Assembly (NCBI GenBank): GCA_021775855.1
Contig: JAJFGZ010000016.1
Location: 1-53,285 of the forward strand
Direction: 5' to 3'
Source: Hyphomicrobiales bacterium
Lineage (GTDB): Bacteria; Pseudomonadota; Alphaproteobacteria; Rhizobiales; NORP267
DNA: 53,285 bases
Position numbers and translations under genes: made by a program. The notes below the pieces were generated by a model. That model had not been told where the DNA came from. It did not search any database and was given only the letters and a program-made list of their open reading frames with translations. Positions 1 to 8,067 of this stretch are shown here, one piece after another. Position 1 is the first letter of the stretch. The number at the start of each line of letters is the position of its first letter.

Positions 1-65
1 GCTGGGAAGATCCAAAATCTGCTGGCACCGGCATCGACACTACGGGTCAGACCCGCAGAAAGCCG

Positions 66-755
66 TTAGTTGTTTTGCTGCATGTGCTGCATCTTTCCGC
101 TATGCAGGTCGATTTCAAGACGCTGCACCAGGGACCCATCCACAGTGTTGATGTCTGCGGTGATCTTGTCTCCATCCACTTCGACAACGTCACCAAGGGT
201 CAGGCGTTCATTGCCCTGGATTTCGAGACGGTGTCCGAGGAAATGGCTGACATCATCTACCGTCAGGTCCTTGTTGACGACGACCTGACCGCCAAATCCC
301 ATACCCATCCCGGAATTCGAGCCCATCATGCCCTGGCCTTGGCCCATCATGTGCTGACGCATCATATTCATCATGCCGCCGCCCATCATGCCCTGGCCCT
401 GCTGGCCCGGGTTCATCATGCCCTGGCCTTGCTGACCCGGGTTCATGTTGCCCTGGCCCTGCTGGCCCGGGTTCATCATGCCCTGGCCTTGCTGACCCGG
501 GTTCATGTTGCCCTGGCCCTGTTGGCCCGGGTTCATCATGCCCTGACCCTGCTGACCTTGCTGGCCCTGGTTCATCATGCCCTGGCCCTGCTGGCCTTGG
601 CTCGGTTGACCCCTATTGGAGCTATGAGCAAGTTGGACAGGTGTTTCGGCACTGGGCGTGCCGTGGCCTGCTGACGCGTAGCTTGGGCCGACGGACAACG
701 CAATTGCCCCAAGACCGGCGAGCACAGCAACCGTTGGTTTTGATAATTTTCTCAT
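66..755 (-). CDS. Secreted Met/Gln-repeat protein, putative copper-binding
   Basis: A 229-residue protein starting with ATG after a GAGGA ribosome site. Residues 1-28 look like a signal peptide (basic start, hydrophobic core, SYASA end). Residues 53-124 are a low-complexity tandem repeat of about ten residues of the form PGQQGQGMMN, alternating MMN with NMN, followed by a Met-rich stretch to about residue 152. The last 70 residues form a non-repetitive folded-looking domain rich in acidic and hydrophobic residues. I do not recognise the family. Clustered methionines in an exported protein suggest Cu(I) or Ag(I) binding; this is inference from composition and from the neighbours (divergent two-component system, cupredoxin, haem-copper oxidase). 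It could instead be a structural low-complexity protein. Confidence 0.75.
   Translation of the reverse strand: MRKLSKPTVAVLAGLGAIALSVGPSYASAGHGTPSAETPVQLAHSSNRGQPSQGQQGQGMMNQGQQGQQGQGMMNPGQQGQGNMNPGQQGQGMMNPGQQGQGNMNPGQQGQGMMNPGQQGQGMMGGGMMNMMRQHMMGQGQGMMGSNSGMGMGFGGQVVVNKDLTVDDVSHFLGHRLEIQGNERLTLGDVVEVDGDKITADINTVDGSLVQRLEIDLHSGKMQHMQQNN
384..599 (-). repeat. In-frame 30-bp tandem repeat coding PGQQGQG(M/N)MN
   Basis: Period 30 bp, with neighbouring copies alternating between two variants so that a 60-bp higher-order unit is visible. It lies wholly inside the Met/Gln-rich gene and keeps its frame. Such repeats tend to vary in copy number by slippage. Confidence 0.85.
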
Positions 756-778
756 GGTAGGTCCTCGTGTTTCGTTTA

Positions 779-885
779 TTGAATATTTTCAATGTAGGAT
801 CCTATTGTAACCGGCCAACCCCAGCCGGATCGCTGTTTGGTAACGGTTTGTAACGGCGCCGGGGTCTGTGAAGAGTTGTTACAAA
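779..885. promoter_or_regulatory. Probable response-regulator binding region between divergent genes
   Basis: The 172-bp gap between the Met-repeat gene and the response regulator holds several copies of one short motif: TTGTAAC at 805-811, GTAACGG at 840-846 and again at 850-856 (exactly 10 bp apart), and the inverse form GTTACAA at 878-884. Two half-sites one helical turn apart in the same orientation is the usual arrangement for OmpR/PhoB-family regulators. A palindrome TAGGATCCTA (795-804) and an inverted repeat TTGAA/TTCAA (779-792) lie nearer the Met-repeat gene. That the adjacent regulator binds here is inference. Confidence 0.5.
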
Positions 886-927
886 TTTTCCCTCGGGAAA
901 GACCGTGACAGGAGATAATTTGCCTCG

Positions 928-1677
928 ATGAGCGCGCCTGCCAAAGAACAGACAGCCCACATACTGGTCGTCGATGATGATCGCGAAATTCGTGATCTGC
1001 TGAGTCGATTCCTGAGCAAGCACGGGTACCGGGTCACTGCGGTCGCCGACGGTCACGAAATGCGCCGAACCCTTGCCGACTGGAAAATCGATCTCATTGT
1101 CCTTGATCTCATGCTGCCCGGGGAGGACGGTTTATCTTTGTGCCGAAACCTGCGGGCACAATCGCAGATCCCTGTCATCATGCTCACCATAATGGGAGAG
1201 GAAACCGATCGGATCGTCGGCCTCGAAGTGGGTGCAGACGATTACCTTCCCAAACCGTTCAATCCGCGCGAATTGCTGGCCAGGATGAAGGCCGTGCTCA
1301 GGCGCGCACCCCTTGCGACCACGCGTGAGGCGCCCGCCATCTCGAGGATTCATCAATTTTCGGGCTGGAAACTGAAAATCGGCCGGCGACAGCTTGAATC
1401 TCCGCAGGGGCTGTTTGTAGACCTCAGCACCGGCGAATTTGATTTGCTTGTGGCCTTTGTTGAGCACCCCCAACGGGTCCTCAATCGTGATCAGTTGCTG
1501 GACCTCAGTCACGGCCGGGCGGAAGCCCTGTTCGATCGCAGCATCGACATGCAGGTGAGCCGACTGCGTCGCAAGATCGAAATCAATCCCAAAAAACCAG
1601 AAATGATTAAAACCGTTCGCGGCGGCGGCTATATGTTCACATCGAAAGTAACGCTGAATGAAACGCCTGATACCTGA
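928..1677 (+). CDS. OmpR/PhoB-family response regulator
   Basis: A 249-residue two-domain regulator. The receiver domain (about 10-125) has the acidic pair D16-D17, phospho-acceptor D60 in the stretch VLDLMLPGEDG, and the conserved lysine in YLPKPF. The winged-helix DNA-binding domain (about 140-240) ends with the typical RGGGYMF. The stop overlaps the start of the sensor kinase by 20 bp, so the two are translated together. The gene is divergent from the Met-repeat gene, whose promoter region carries 10-bp spaced repeats. The signal is not visible from sequence; the metal-linked neighbours make copper or a respiratory or redox cue the best guess. The nearest Shine-Dalgarno (AGGAG) is rather far from this ATG. 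Confidence 0.93.
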   Translation: MSAPAKEQTAHILVVDDDREIRDLLSRFLSKHGYRVTAVADGHEMRRTLADWKIDLIVLDLMLPGEDGLSLCRNLRAQSQIPVIMLTIMGEETDRIVGLEVGADDYLPKPFNPRELLARMKAVLRRAPLATTREAPAISRIHQFSGWKLKIGRRQLESPQGLFVDLSTGEFDLLVAFVEHPQRVLNRDQLLDLSHGRAEALFDRSIDMQVSRLRRKIEINPKKPEMIKTVRGGGYMFTSKVTLNETPDT

Positions 1678-3025
1678 CTCGATCGCCGTCCGGACTCTTC
1701 TTGTTATGATCCTGGGACTGGGGATTTCCCACGCCGTGAGCGTGGCGCTCTACAGTACTGACCGAACCAGCTTGCTCGAAATCAACAGCGGGGAACATGT
1801 CGGTGAGCGCATAGCTACGGTCGATCGGCTGATCCGGGATACTGTTGGTGAAGAACGCGCTCGCCTGATCGAGATCGTAGGGGGACCTCAAATTCAGGTT
1901 ACTCTATCTCAAGAGAGCTATGCAAACGATGTCGATTCCAACGAACAGAATCCCGACGAATTTCGCAAGGCATTGTTAGCCCACTTAGGCCCTCTTGGAG
2001 GGCGCATGGTCCAGATCCAGTCTTTAAAAGTGTCTGAATCAAATACCATCGGATGGCTTCCGGTGTCCTGGCCTGCCCGGGATAGCGCCGATGAAATAGT
2101 GCTTGTATCTCTCACCTTACCCGAAGCCGGGTGGCTCAATTTTGCTGTCCCCAAAGAAAACCCTGAAACCACATGGTCATTTCGGTTTGGCCTGTCCATG
2201 GCAATCATGCTTACCGCCGTTGCTTTCTTTTCGATCATGATGGCCCGATTTATCGACCAGCCGCTTGCAAGATTTGCACGCGCCGCTCACCGGCTTGGAA
2301 TTGATGTAGATGCGCATCCAATTCCCGAAACCGGCCCCGCTGAAGTCCGCAAGGCTATACAGGCGTTCAACGAGATGCAGGATCGAATCCAGCGTTTCGT
2401 TGAAGATCGAACCCAAATGATCGCCGCTATATCCCACGATCTGGGCACCCCCATAACGCGGATGCGTCTGCGGGCGGAATTTGTTGAGGACGACGAGCAA
2501 CGACTAAAAATGCTTGCTGACCTGGACGATATGGAGAAAATGACGCAGTCCGCCCTGTCGTTTGTCCGCGACGAGGCAGCCCACGAACCGCGGGCAATGG
2601 TCGAATTTCGAACAATTTTACAACGGATTTGCGACGACGCCAAAGATATGGGGCACAAGATCACACTGCAAGTTGGTCAGCAGCCTGTCCCCTTTGATTG
2701 CCAGCCAGTCGCCCTGCGGCGCGCGATCAGCAACTTGGTCGAGAACGCAATTCGATACGGCGGCAAGGCCCACCTGACAATGCGGGAAACGGAAGATAAC
2801 GTCTTTCTTGACATTGTCGACAATGGGCCGGGTATTCCAAAAGACCGTCTCGAGGACGTATTCAAACCTTTCTACAGGCTTGATGAATCACGCAACAGTA
2901 ATACCGGCGGAACCGGCCTAGGATTGACCGTTGCGAGAACGATAATCCGCGCACACGGGGGCGATATCGCACTGATCAATCTCGATGAAGGTGGATTGCG
3001 GATAACTGTAAACCTGCCGCGTTGA
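1658..3025 (+). CDS. Membrane sensor histidine kinase (EnvZ/RstB-like)
   Basis: A 455-residue kinase. It has a first membrane helix near residues 9-30, a periplasmic sensor loop of about 140 residues, a second helix near 172-195, then a HAMP region. The phospho-acceptor box reads ISHDLGTPITRMRLR, as in EnvZ/RstB kinases. The ATP-binding domain shows the N box NLVENAIRYG, the G1 box DNGPGIP, an F box FKPFYR and the G2 box GGTGLGL. It is the partner of the overlapping response regulator. The sensor loop has no obvious Met or His metal motif, so its ligand is unknown. Its stop lies 5 bp from the stop of the converging cupredoxin gene. Confidence 0.93.
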   Translation: MKRLIPDSIAVRTLLVMILGLGISHAVSVALYSTDRTSLLEINSGEHVGERIATVDRLIRDTVGEERARLIEIVGGPQIQVTLSQESYANDVDSNEQNPDEFRKALLAHLGPLGGRMVQIQSLKVSESNTIGWLPVSWPARDSADEIVLVSLTLPEAGWLNFAVPKENPETTWSFRFGLSMAIMLTAVAFFSIMMARFIDQPLARFARAAHRLGIDVDAHPIPETGPAEVRKAIQAFNEMQDRIQRFVEDRTQMIAAISHDLGTPITRMRLRAEFVEDDEQRLKMLADLDDMEKMTQSALSFVRDEAAHEPRAMVEFRTILQRICDDAKDMGHKITLQVGQQPVPFDCQPVALRRAISNLVENAIRYGGKAHLTMRETEDNVFLDIVDNGPGIPKDRLEDVFKPFYRLDESRNSNTGGTGLGLTVARTIIRAHGGDIALINLDEGGLRITVNLPR

Positions 3026-3030
3026 AGCAG

Positions 3031-4038
3031 CTACATCTGCATGTTCATGGCGTTGCCCGGGGTCGCCATCTGACCCATCATCCCCATCTGCATATGGTAG
3101 GGCAACATGCACATGAACATCCAAGCGCCATCTTCCCCGATCTCGGCGACAAAGGAAAAGGTGCCCCCAGGAAGAACCAGGGATTTCTCAAAAAGTGCTT
3201 CGTGTTCCAACAGGTTCCAATCGGCGCGCTGGGCACGATAATTGACTGCCGCCATGGCCGGCGGCGTCATGAACATAAATTCATGTGGAATTTTGCCGCC
3301 GTTGGTGACATTAAAGCGAATCCGTTCCCCCTGTTTCACTTCGATATTCATGTCGGAGAATGTCCATTCCGACATCGTGAGATCGATTTCCCGATCAAAG
3401 CTGCCGTTCTCGGTAACAACAAGACCGCCTGTGACTTCCATTTCCATGGCGTCGCCGCTACTCATATTCATGTCCGCAGGTGCGTCGTCGCCCATCGCCA
3501 TGCCCGTGGGCTGATCGGCATCCGTGTTCATACCCGCAGGCGCGTCGTCACCCATCGCCATACCCGTAGGCTGATCGGCATCCGAGTTCATACCAGCAGT
3601 TGCGTCGTCACCCATCGCCATACCCGTGGGCTGATCGGCATCCATATTCGTGCCCGCAGGCGCGTCGTCGCCCATCGCCATGCCCGTGGGCTGATCGGCA
3701 TCCATATTCGTGCCCGCAGGCGCGTCGTCGCCCATCGCCATGCCCGTGGGCTGATCGGCATCCATATTCATGGTCCCGCCGGCACCCATATCCATTCCAT
3801 CCAAGGACATGGCTTTCTCCAGCTCGATCTCGTCCTCAGGCGGCACCTCGAATATGCCGTGCTCTACTTCCTCGTTTTCGAAAAGAGCATTGGCATTCGG
3901 TACTACGCCATCGGCCTCAAACTGTTTGAGCAGACTTTCGGCTGGAGACATCTGATATTCAGGACTTTGCCCATACGTTGCGAAATAACTGACAAGCCCG
4001 ATGGCAACAATTCCAACGATAACGAATAGTCTGATCAT
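3031..4038 (-). CDS. Membrane-anchored cupredoxin with Met/Asp tandem repeats
   Basis: A 335-residue protein. Residues 3-20 are a hydrophobic segment, either a signal or an anchor. Residues 91-190 are five 20-residue repeats of the type MDADQPTGMAMGDDAPAG. Residues about 200-320 form a cupredoxin domain with H252 in PHEFMF and the C-terminal loop C310-MLPY-H315 followed by M318/M320, which together are a full type-1 copper ligand set. The C-terminal tail is very Met-rich. It starts 12 bp after the oxidase subunit I stop and is probably the third gene of that operon. It may deliver electrons or copper to the oxidase, or act in periplasmic copper tolerance like CopI-type cupredoxins. The cupredoxin call is firm; the role is inferred. 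Confidence 0.88.
   Translation of the reverse strand: MIRLFVIVGIVAIGLVSYFATYGQSPEYQMSPAESLLKQFEADGVVPNANALFENEEVEHGIFEVPPEDEIELEKAMSLDGMDMGAGGTMNMDADQPTGMAMGDDAPAGTNMDADQPTGMAMGDDAPAGTNMDADQPTGMAMGDDATAGMNSDADQPTGMAMGDDAPAGMNTDADQPTGMAMGDDAPADMNMSSGDAMEMEVTGGLVVTENGSFDREIDLTMSEWTFSDMNIEVKQGERIRFNVTNGGKIPHEFMFMTPPAMAAVNYRAQRADWNLLEHEALFEKSLVLPGGTFSFVAEIGEDGAWMFMCMLPYHMQMGMMGQMATPGNAMNMQM
3469..3768 (-). repeat. Five in-frame 60-bp tandem repeats
   Basis: Exact 60-bp period, five copies, each encoding about twenty residues with DADQPTGMAMGDDA at the core. Copies differ mainly in the last residues (AGT, AGM, ADM). The repeats are contiguous with no spacers, so this is not a CRISPR array. Confidence 0.92.
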
Positions 4039-4050
4039 GTCCGTCTTCCC

Positions 4051-5628
4051 CTATTCCGCTGGCGCGGCGGATGGCACCGCGCCGTCTTGCTCGACCGGCC
4101 ACGGCTCGTTAGGGGCCTTTTGCCCGCGCCGTGCGCTAACCGCCACGTTGTATACGAAGATGATAAAACCAAGGCCGATCAGGTAGCCCGCCGCCGTGAT
4201 CATCATTTGCGGCATCATCCATTCCTGCAGGGGCAAGTAATCGTAGACCCAGCGCGGGAAATAGGCATAGCCGGCGACAAACATCATGGTAATTTTGGTG
4301 AACAACCCGATTTGCCATAACCAGAAATGGCTGTTGGCCATTTTCTGATTGTACATCCGCCCGGTAAAATACGGGAATAGATAATAGAACCCTGCAAATG
4401 CCATTTGGCCGGCAAACCCAAAGAACATGGCGTGGAAATGCGCCGGGATCCAATAAGTATTGTGGATGAAATCGCTGTCAGTCGCAATTTGGGCGTTCAC
4501 ATAGGCCGTTGCACCGCCGTATATAATGAAGGCGATTGATGAAACCATAAATTTGAACGGCACGCTGGCGCGGGCGGAAGCCGGGATCGGATCGCTCCAC
4601 AAAGTTGCGATCCAATTGAAGACGTGCAGCACGCTGGGTATAAACACCAGCAGCGTGAATATCTGGATCATCCGCTCGTACCAGCCGGAAATCGTGTATA
4701 GCGGCTGGAAGTGATGCGGGCCGATTGGCATGGCGAACAGGCCGAGCAGTAAAAACGCCACCACGCCCGACCAGTAGCTCCACATGGGGCGCCCCAGAAT
4801 ACGCGGCATCAAAGTGTAGAGAATGGCGATTGCCGGGATAAACGGCAGGTAAACGGCCGGATGTCCGTAGGTCCAAAAAATATACAGGAACAATTTCACA
4901 CTGCCGCCACGCGCCGGATCGAACCACGCAGATATCTCCATCCAGTCCGTGAACAATCCGAGCCCGATCATGCCAAGCGGGATGGTCGCGACGATCAGCA
5001 ATAAGCCGACCACCGCCGAGGCCCAGCCCATCATGGGCAGCATCTTCCAGCCGCCGCTAGCGGTAACGCCCGCAATCGCGTTGCGCCACAATACAAATCC
5101 AGCCAGGAATTCCGAAATGGCAACAAGGAGAATGGCCAGGTGCCCCATCCAGACCAGGCTGCCACCGACCCGCAGCGACATTGGCGCATACGCCGTCCAG
5201 GTAAAGTCCGGACGGCCGATAACCAGCAGCACAGCGGCCACAATCAATACCCAGTAACTCCAGTGCGCAACTTTGGGCCATTCCAGACGATCATTGCCGA
5301 GGACCTTGGGCAGCATGTAATAGCAGACTGAGATGGTCAGCGGGATCAGGAAGCCGAATACCATGATCATGCCGTGCAAGGTCATCAGCGTCATGTAACC
5401 TCGCGCGCCCAGAAACTGGGCACCGGGGACCGCAAGCTCGGTGCGGAATATCATCGCAAAAGCGCCACCGAGCGCCAGCATGACAAATGCCGTCAATATG
5501 CCCTTGAGCGCGATATGGCGGTAGTCATCCGAAAACAATAATGTTTTCAGGGAAATCGTTCCAAGAATATCTTCCGGCTTCCAATGCGGGGCGCCGCCCG
5601 TCCGTTTGTGATCGAGGTCATGCGCCAT
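4051..5628 (-). CDS. Haem-copper oxidase subunit I, divergent B-type (ba3-like)
   Basis: A 525-residue polytopic protein with about twelve membrane helices. Metal ligands are intact: H85 (low-spin haem), H256 and Y260 of GHPAVY (CuB and cross-linked Tyr), H305-H306 (CuB), H397 and H399 (high-spin and low-spin haem). The Tyr shows an oxygen reductase rather than a NO reductase. Two A-type proton-channel residues are absent: the Glu of GHPEVY is Ala258, and the K-channel lysine of PTGIK is replaced (PSVLH, H335). The helix VI and VIII sequences are closer in feel to ba3 enzymes. It overlaps the subunit II stop by 11 bp; its ATG follows a GGGAG site. No subunit III or assembly factor is in the window. 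Confidence 0.93.
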   Translation of the reverse strand: MAHDLDHKRTGGAPHWKPEDILGTISLKTLLFSDDYRHIALKGILTAFVMLALGGAFAMIFRTELAVPGAQFLGARGYMTLMTLHGMIMVFGFLIPLTISVCYYMLPKVLGNDRLEWPKVAHWSYWVLIVAAVLLVIGRPDFTWTAYAPMSLRVGGSLVWMGHLAILLVAISEFLAGFVLWRNAIAGVTASGGWKMLPMMGWASAVVGLLLIVATIPLGMIGLGLFTDWMEISAWFDPARGGSVKLFLYIFWTYGHPAVYLPFIPAIAILYTLMPRILGRPMWSYWSGVVAFLLLGLFAMPIGPHHFQPLYTISGWYERMIQIFTLLVFIPSVLHVFNWIATLWSDPIPASARASVPFKFMVSSIAFIIYGGATAYVNAQIATDSDFIHNTYWIPAHFHAMFFGFAGQMAFAGFYYLFPYFTGRMYNQKMANSHFWLWQIGLFTKITMMFVAGYAYFPRWVYDYLPLQEWMMPQMMITAAGYLIGLGFIIFVYNVAVSARRGQKAPNEPWPVEQDGAVPSAAPAE

Positions 5629-6262
5629 TGTTGTTCTCCCCGATATTCATTTCGGCTGTTGGCACATCCCCTTCGACGACCAGCCAGGCTTTCATCTGAG
5701 TGTGACCAACGCCGCAATAATTGACGCATTGGATCAAATATTTACCCGGCGTTTGCGGTGCGCGGATCCACAATTCACGCACATCACCAGGATCAATCTC
5801 CGCCGTAATTCCCGCTACGGGGATATTGAAACCGTGGATCACGTCGTTTGTCACGACGCGGAAAAGAACCCGTTCACCTGGCATAACGATAGCCGCGTTG
5901 CGGCTCAATTCGTTTTCCTCAGTGATAAAGGCAAAACCCCACTGGAATGTGACAACGGTCAGAATACGATCAAATTTCTCATCACGATCGTCGTCGCTGA
6001 CCAGCGTGCCGGACAGGGTCTCGCTTGCCCGCAAATCCTCTTGATAGGCGGTGTAGATTTTGGTGCTGACCCAGTCGCCGTAAAAGGCCATGACCAGTAG
6101 ACCGGCTATGAACAGGTATTCAATATTGTAGGTCAGCCTCCAGCGCTTTTCCATGAACAGCGCCAACGCCAGCCCGACCAGCCCCAGAACCGTGATGCCA
6201 ATCGTAATTGTCATCAACAATGCCTGGTTTCCCGACAAACCCAATGCCTGTTCCAAACTCAA
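5618..6262 (-). CDS. Haem-copper oxidase subunit II with CuA site
   Basis: A protein of about 214 residues with two membrane helices (roughly 13-37 and 47-63) and a C-terminal cupredoxin domain facing the periplasm. CuA ligands are complete: H143 in DVIHGF, then C179, C183, H187 and M190 in CVNYCGVGHTQM. This loop resembles the CNQYCGLGH loop of ba3 oxidases more than the CSELCG loop of aa3 enzymes. It is the first gene of the oxidase operon and accepts electrons from a cytochrome c or cupredoxin. The start is uncertain: there is no ATG, the TTG at 6262 lies too close to an AGGGGGA site, and a second TTG at 6256 is better spaced. Confidence 0.92.
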   Translation of the reverse strand: MSLEQALGLSGNQALLMTITIGITVLGLVGLALALFMEKRWRLTYNIEYLFIAGLLVMAFYGDWVSTKIYTAYQEDLRASETLSGTLVSDDDRDEKFDRILTVVTFQWGFAFITEENELSRNAAIVMPGERVLFRVVTNDVIHGFNIPVAGITAEIDPGDVRELWIRAPQTPGKYLIQCVNYCGVGHTQMKAWLVVEGDVPTAEMNIGENNNGA

Positions 6263-6744
6263 ATCCCCCTTGTCGGCAGTAGATATGAATATGGCCCGGT
6301 CGCCGGATTGTCAGCCGGCAACGCGTTACCCGATTCGCTCTAACCTATTCTAAACGGTACCGGCTATCTGCCACGGTAGGTCAACGCGACAGAAGGTCGC
6401 TGCGCATCACACAGTTTAATTGCTTTTTTGTCGAGTGGATATCCCTTTGCGAGCATACCTAAACCTTGGCCGCGCGAGCGATACCCCGGCCCCAGGAACA
6501 TCCAGAGATATGCGACCCAACTCTCAATAAGTGATCAAGGTCTCAAGCATAAGTTGATGCACGGCCCTGCAGGGTTGTGATGTCGGGTGGTGAAGAAATC
6601 GAATTGTCGAGCTCATGGTAGGATCCTCCGTCATGTATGCGGGAAAGATCCACTATATTGGCCCTTCCGGGCCTCCTGGATCAAATTTGTGTGAGTCGAC
6701 AGAACCAATGGTGCACGAATGCCGGGCTCTAAAAAACGCTGGGT
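6263..6744. other. Intergenic region between oxidase operon and flippase operon
   Basis: A 482-bp gap between two minus-strand operons. It should hold the promoter of the oxidase operon and the end of the flippase operon. Visible items are a short hairpin GGCCC-TTCC-GGGCC at 6660-6673 without a convincing T-run, a CGTTACC element at 6324-6330 that resembles the inverse of the GTAACG repeats near the response regulator, and one possible small gene (6524-6616). Nothing else is recognisable. Confidence 0.6.
6524..6616 (-). CDS. Possible 30-residue small ORF
   Basis: ATG preceded by a strong GGAGG site at 8-nt spacing, encoding about 30 residues and ending in TGA. Its initiation region (GGAGGATCCTACC then ATGAG) closely matches that of the Met-repeat gene at 755 (GAGGACCTACC then ATGAG), which hints at a shared origin or at a shortened relic. 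The coding sequence has no recognisable domain. It may be spurious. Confidence 0.25.
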   Translation of the reverse strand: MSSTIRFLHHPTSQPCRAVHQLMLETLITY

Positions 6745-8067
6745 TTAAAGGGTGGCCCGCTGCTGCACACTTTTGGAGGGGATCAACACAGAAAAAAGTG
6801 AACAGTCGATACCTGTAAAAGCTTTACAACAAAGCCAAAGTGCAACCGATGCCACCAGGTTCGATACCGCGTAGGATAGAGCTATCCCAAGCAACCCAAG
6901 GCTCGGATACAGCAATACAGAGCCTGCCAATGACAGGCACAGGCATCCCAGCATAACCATTGCCGAAGATTTCTGGTGCCCCTTCATCGAAAGAATTGCG
7001 GGCGCCGGGCCAAAGATCGCCCGCACAAAAATGGTGGACAGGACGACCATGAGAAGCACCCAGCCCGATACAAATTCCTGGCCAAACAGTCCCAGCAAAT
7101 AGGGTCCCGCGACCGCGAAAAAGAGGATGACGCCACACGAATAGACAAACGAAAGCAAATTGAGTTTCCAAATTTGCGACCGAAATTCAAGTTCATCGTT
7201 TGTCGCATGGGCCGAAATGATTGTGGGCAGGAGCAAAACGTATAGAGACCGCATTCCGTAGCCCGCCAATACGCGAAACCGAAATACCACATGCAAAATG
7301 GCTATCTCTAGCGGTGCCACAAAAAATCCAGCGACGATGATGTGCAGTTCAATGAACAAGTCCCAGACCAACGACGTGACGATCCACGGATACGCGGCTT
7401 TCCGCCATCGCGGTAAATCGTTTTGGGGTGCAACGGACATGAAATCGGATTTGTGAAGCCGATACGCTGCCACTAGAAACGCAATGGCGATACTTGCCGC
7501 GAAGCCAGCCAGCAAACCCGTGGTGCCCAGGGAAAATCCTGCAAGAAGAGATACCGCCACGAACAGGAAGAAAGCCACCGGTTTTACCAGCGTGTCAGGG
7601 AGCGACCCCTCAGCCTGCCGCTCCAGGCCCACAAGAAGAGCGCCTTTCAGATTGGTCAGCGCGAGCGCGACAGTGGCAAACCCGATAAACAAGGCTGTCC
7701 AAATAAATTGAACACCGCCGGTCAGTCCCCAAAAGAACAAGACGGCCGCGGCGGCGAGGAAACACAATGCCCCGCCAAAATAGGCCTGCCTTATGCCAGC
7801 CTGAGAAAACCCACGTAGATGGGCGTCCTGGTTTTTCGCGCTATATTCCGCTGAAAAAATTGTTGCGACTGCCGGAAACCCGCCAGCAGCAAGAACTGAT
7901 AAAACCGCGACAACTGCCATATATACGGAAAATGTCCCGAGCACTTCACCGCCCAGATAGCGGGCAATGAGCAAACTCGACAGAAACGCTGCGAAGGCCC
8001 CGAGGAGGCGCCCGCCGGTAAGCACAGACAATCGGGCAAACAGTTTTTCGCTGACAAGTCGTTTCAT
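6745..8067 (-). CDS. Wzx-like polysaccharide/lipid-linked flippase
   Basis: A 440-residue membrane protein with about twelve to fourteen hydrophobic helices and the N-terminal pattern of oligosaccharide flippases (basic start, GGRLLGAFAAFLSSLLIARY, then LGTFSVYMAVVAVLS). Members of this MOP-superfamily group move lipid-linked glycans or similar carriers across the inner membrane. It is the last gene of the five-gene operon and its ATG overlaps the stop of the FemAB-like gene by 4 bp. The cargo cannot be read from sequence; the operon has no glycosyltransferase, so the glycan may be built elsewhere or the cargo may not be a standard repeat unit. Confidence 0.85.
   Translation of the reverse strand: MKRLVSEKLFARLSVLTGGRLLGAFAAFLSSLLIARYLGGEVLGTFSVYMAVVAVLSVLAAGGFPAVATIFSAEYSAKNQDAHLRGFSQAGIRQAYFGGALCFLAAAAVLFFWGLTGGVQFIWTALFIGFATVALALTNLKGALLVGLERQAEGSLPDTLVKPVAFFLFVAVSLLAGFSLGTTGLLAGFAASIAIAFLVAAYRLHKSDFMSVAPQNDLPRWRKAAYPWIVTSLVWDLFIELHIIVAGFFVAPLEIAILHVVFRFRVLAGYGMRSLYVLLLPTIISAHATNDELEFRSQIWKLNLLSFVYSCGVILFFAVAGPYLLGLFGQEFVSGWVLLMVVLSTIFVRAIFGPAPAILSMKGHQKSSAMVMLGCLCLSLAGSVLLYPSLGLLGIALSYAVSNLVASVALWLCCKAFTGIDCSLFSVLIPSKSVQQRATL

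Noticed and set aside
75..674. Plus-strand frame opposite the Met/Gln-repeat gene, rich in His and Ala
   Set aside because: It is the mirror of the repeat on the other strand, has no signal peptide or ribosome site, and the minus-strand reading has a signal peptide and a good start.
3469..3768. Regular 60-bp repeats that could look like a CRISPR array
   Set aside because: Repeats are contiguous without unique spacers, stay in frame and code for a protein; no cas gene is present.
3022..4029. Plus-strand 335-codon frame rich in His opposite the cupredoxin gene
   Set aside because: It exists only because the 60-bp repeats are free of stops in that frame; the minus strand carries a full cupredoxin copper site.
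6660..6673. GC-rich hairpin as terminator of the flippase operon
   Set aside because: Stem is only 5 bp and no T-run follows on the minus strand; noted but not called.
6615..6818. 67-codon plus-strand frame in the oxidase-flippase gap
   Set aside because: No ribosome site, no domain, and it overlaps the flippase gene.
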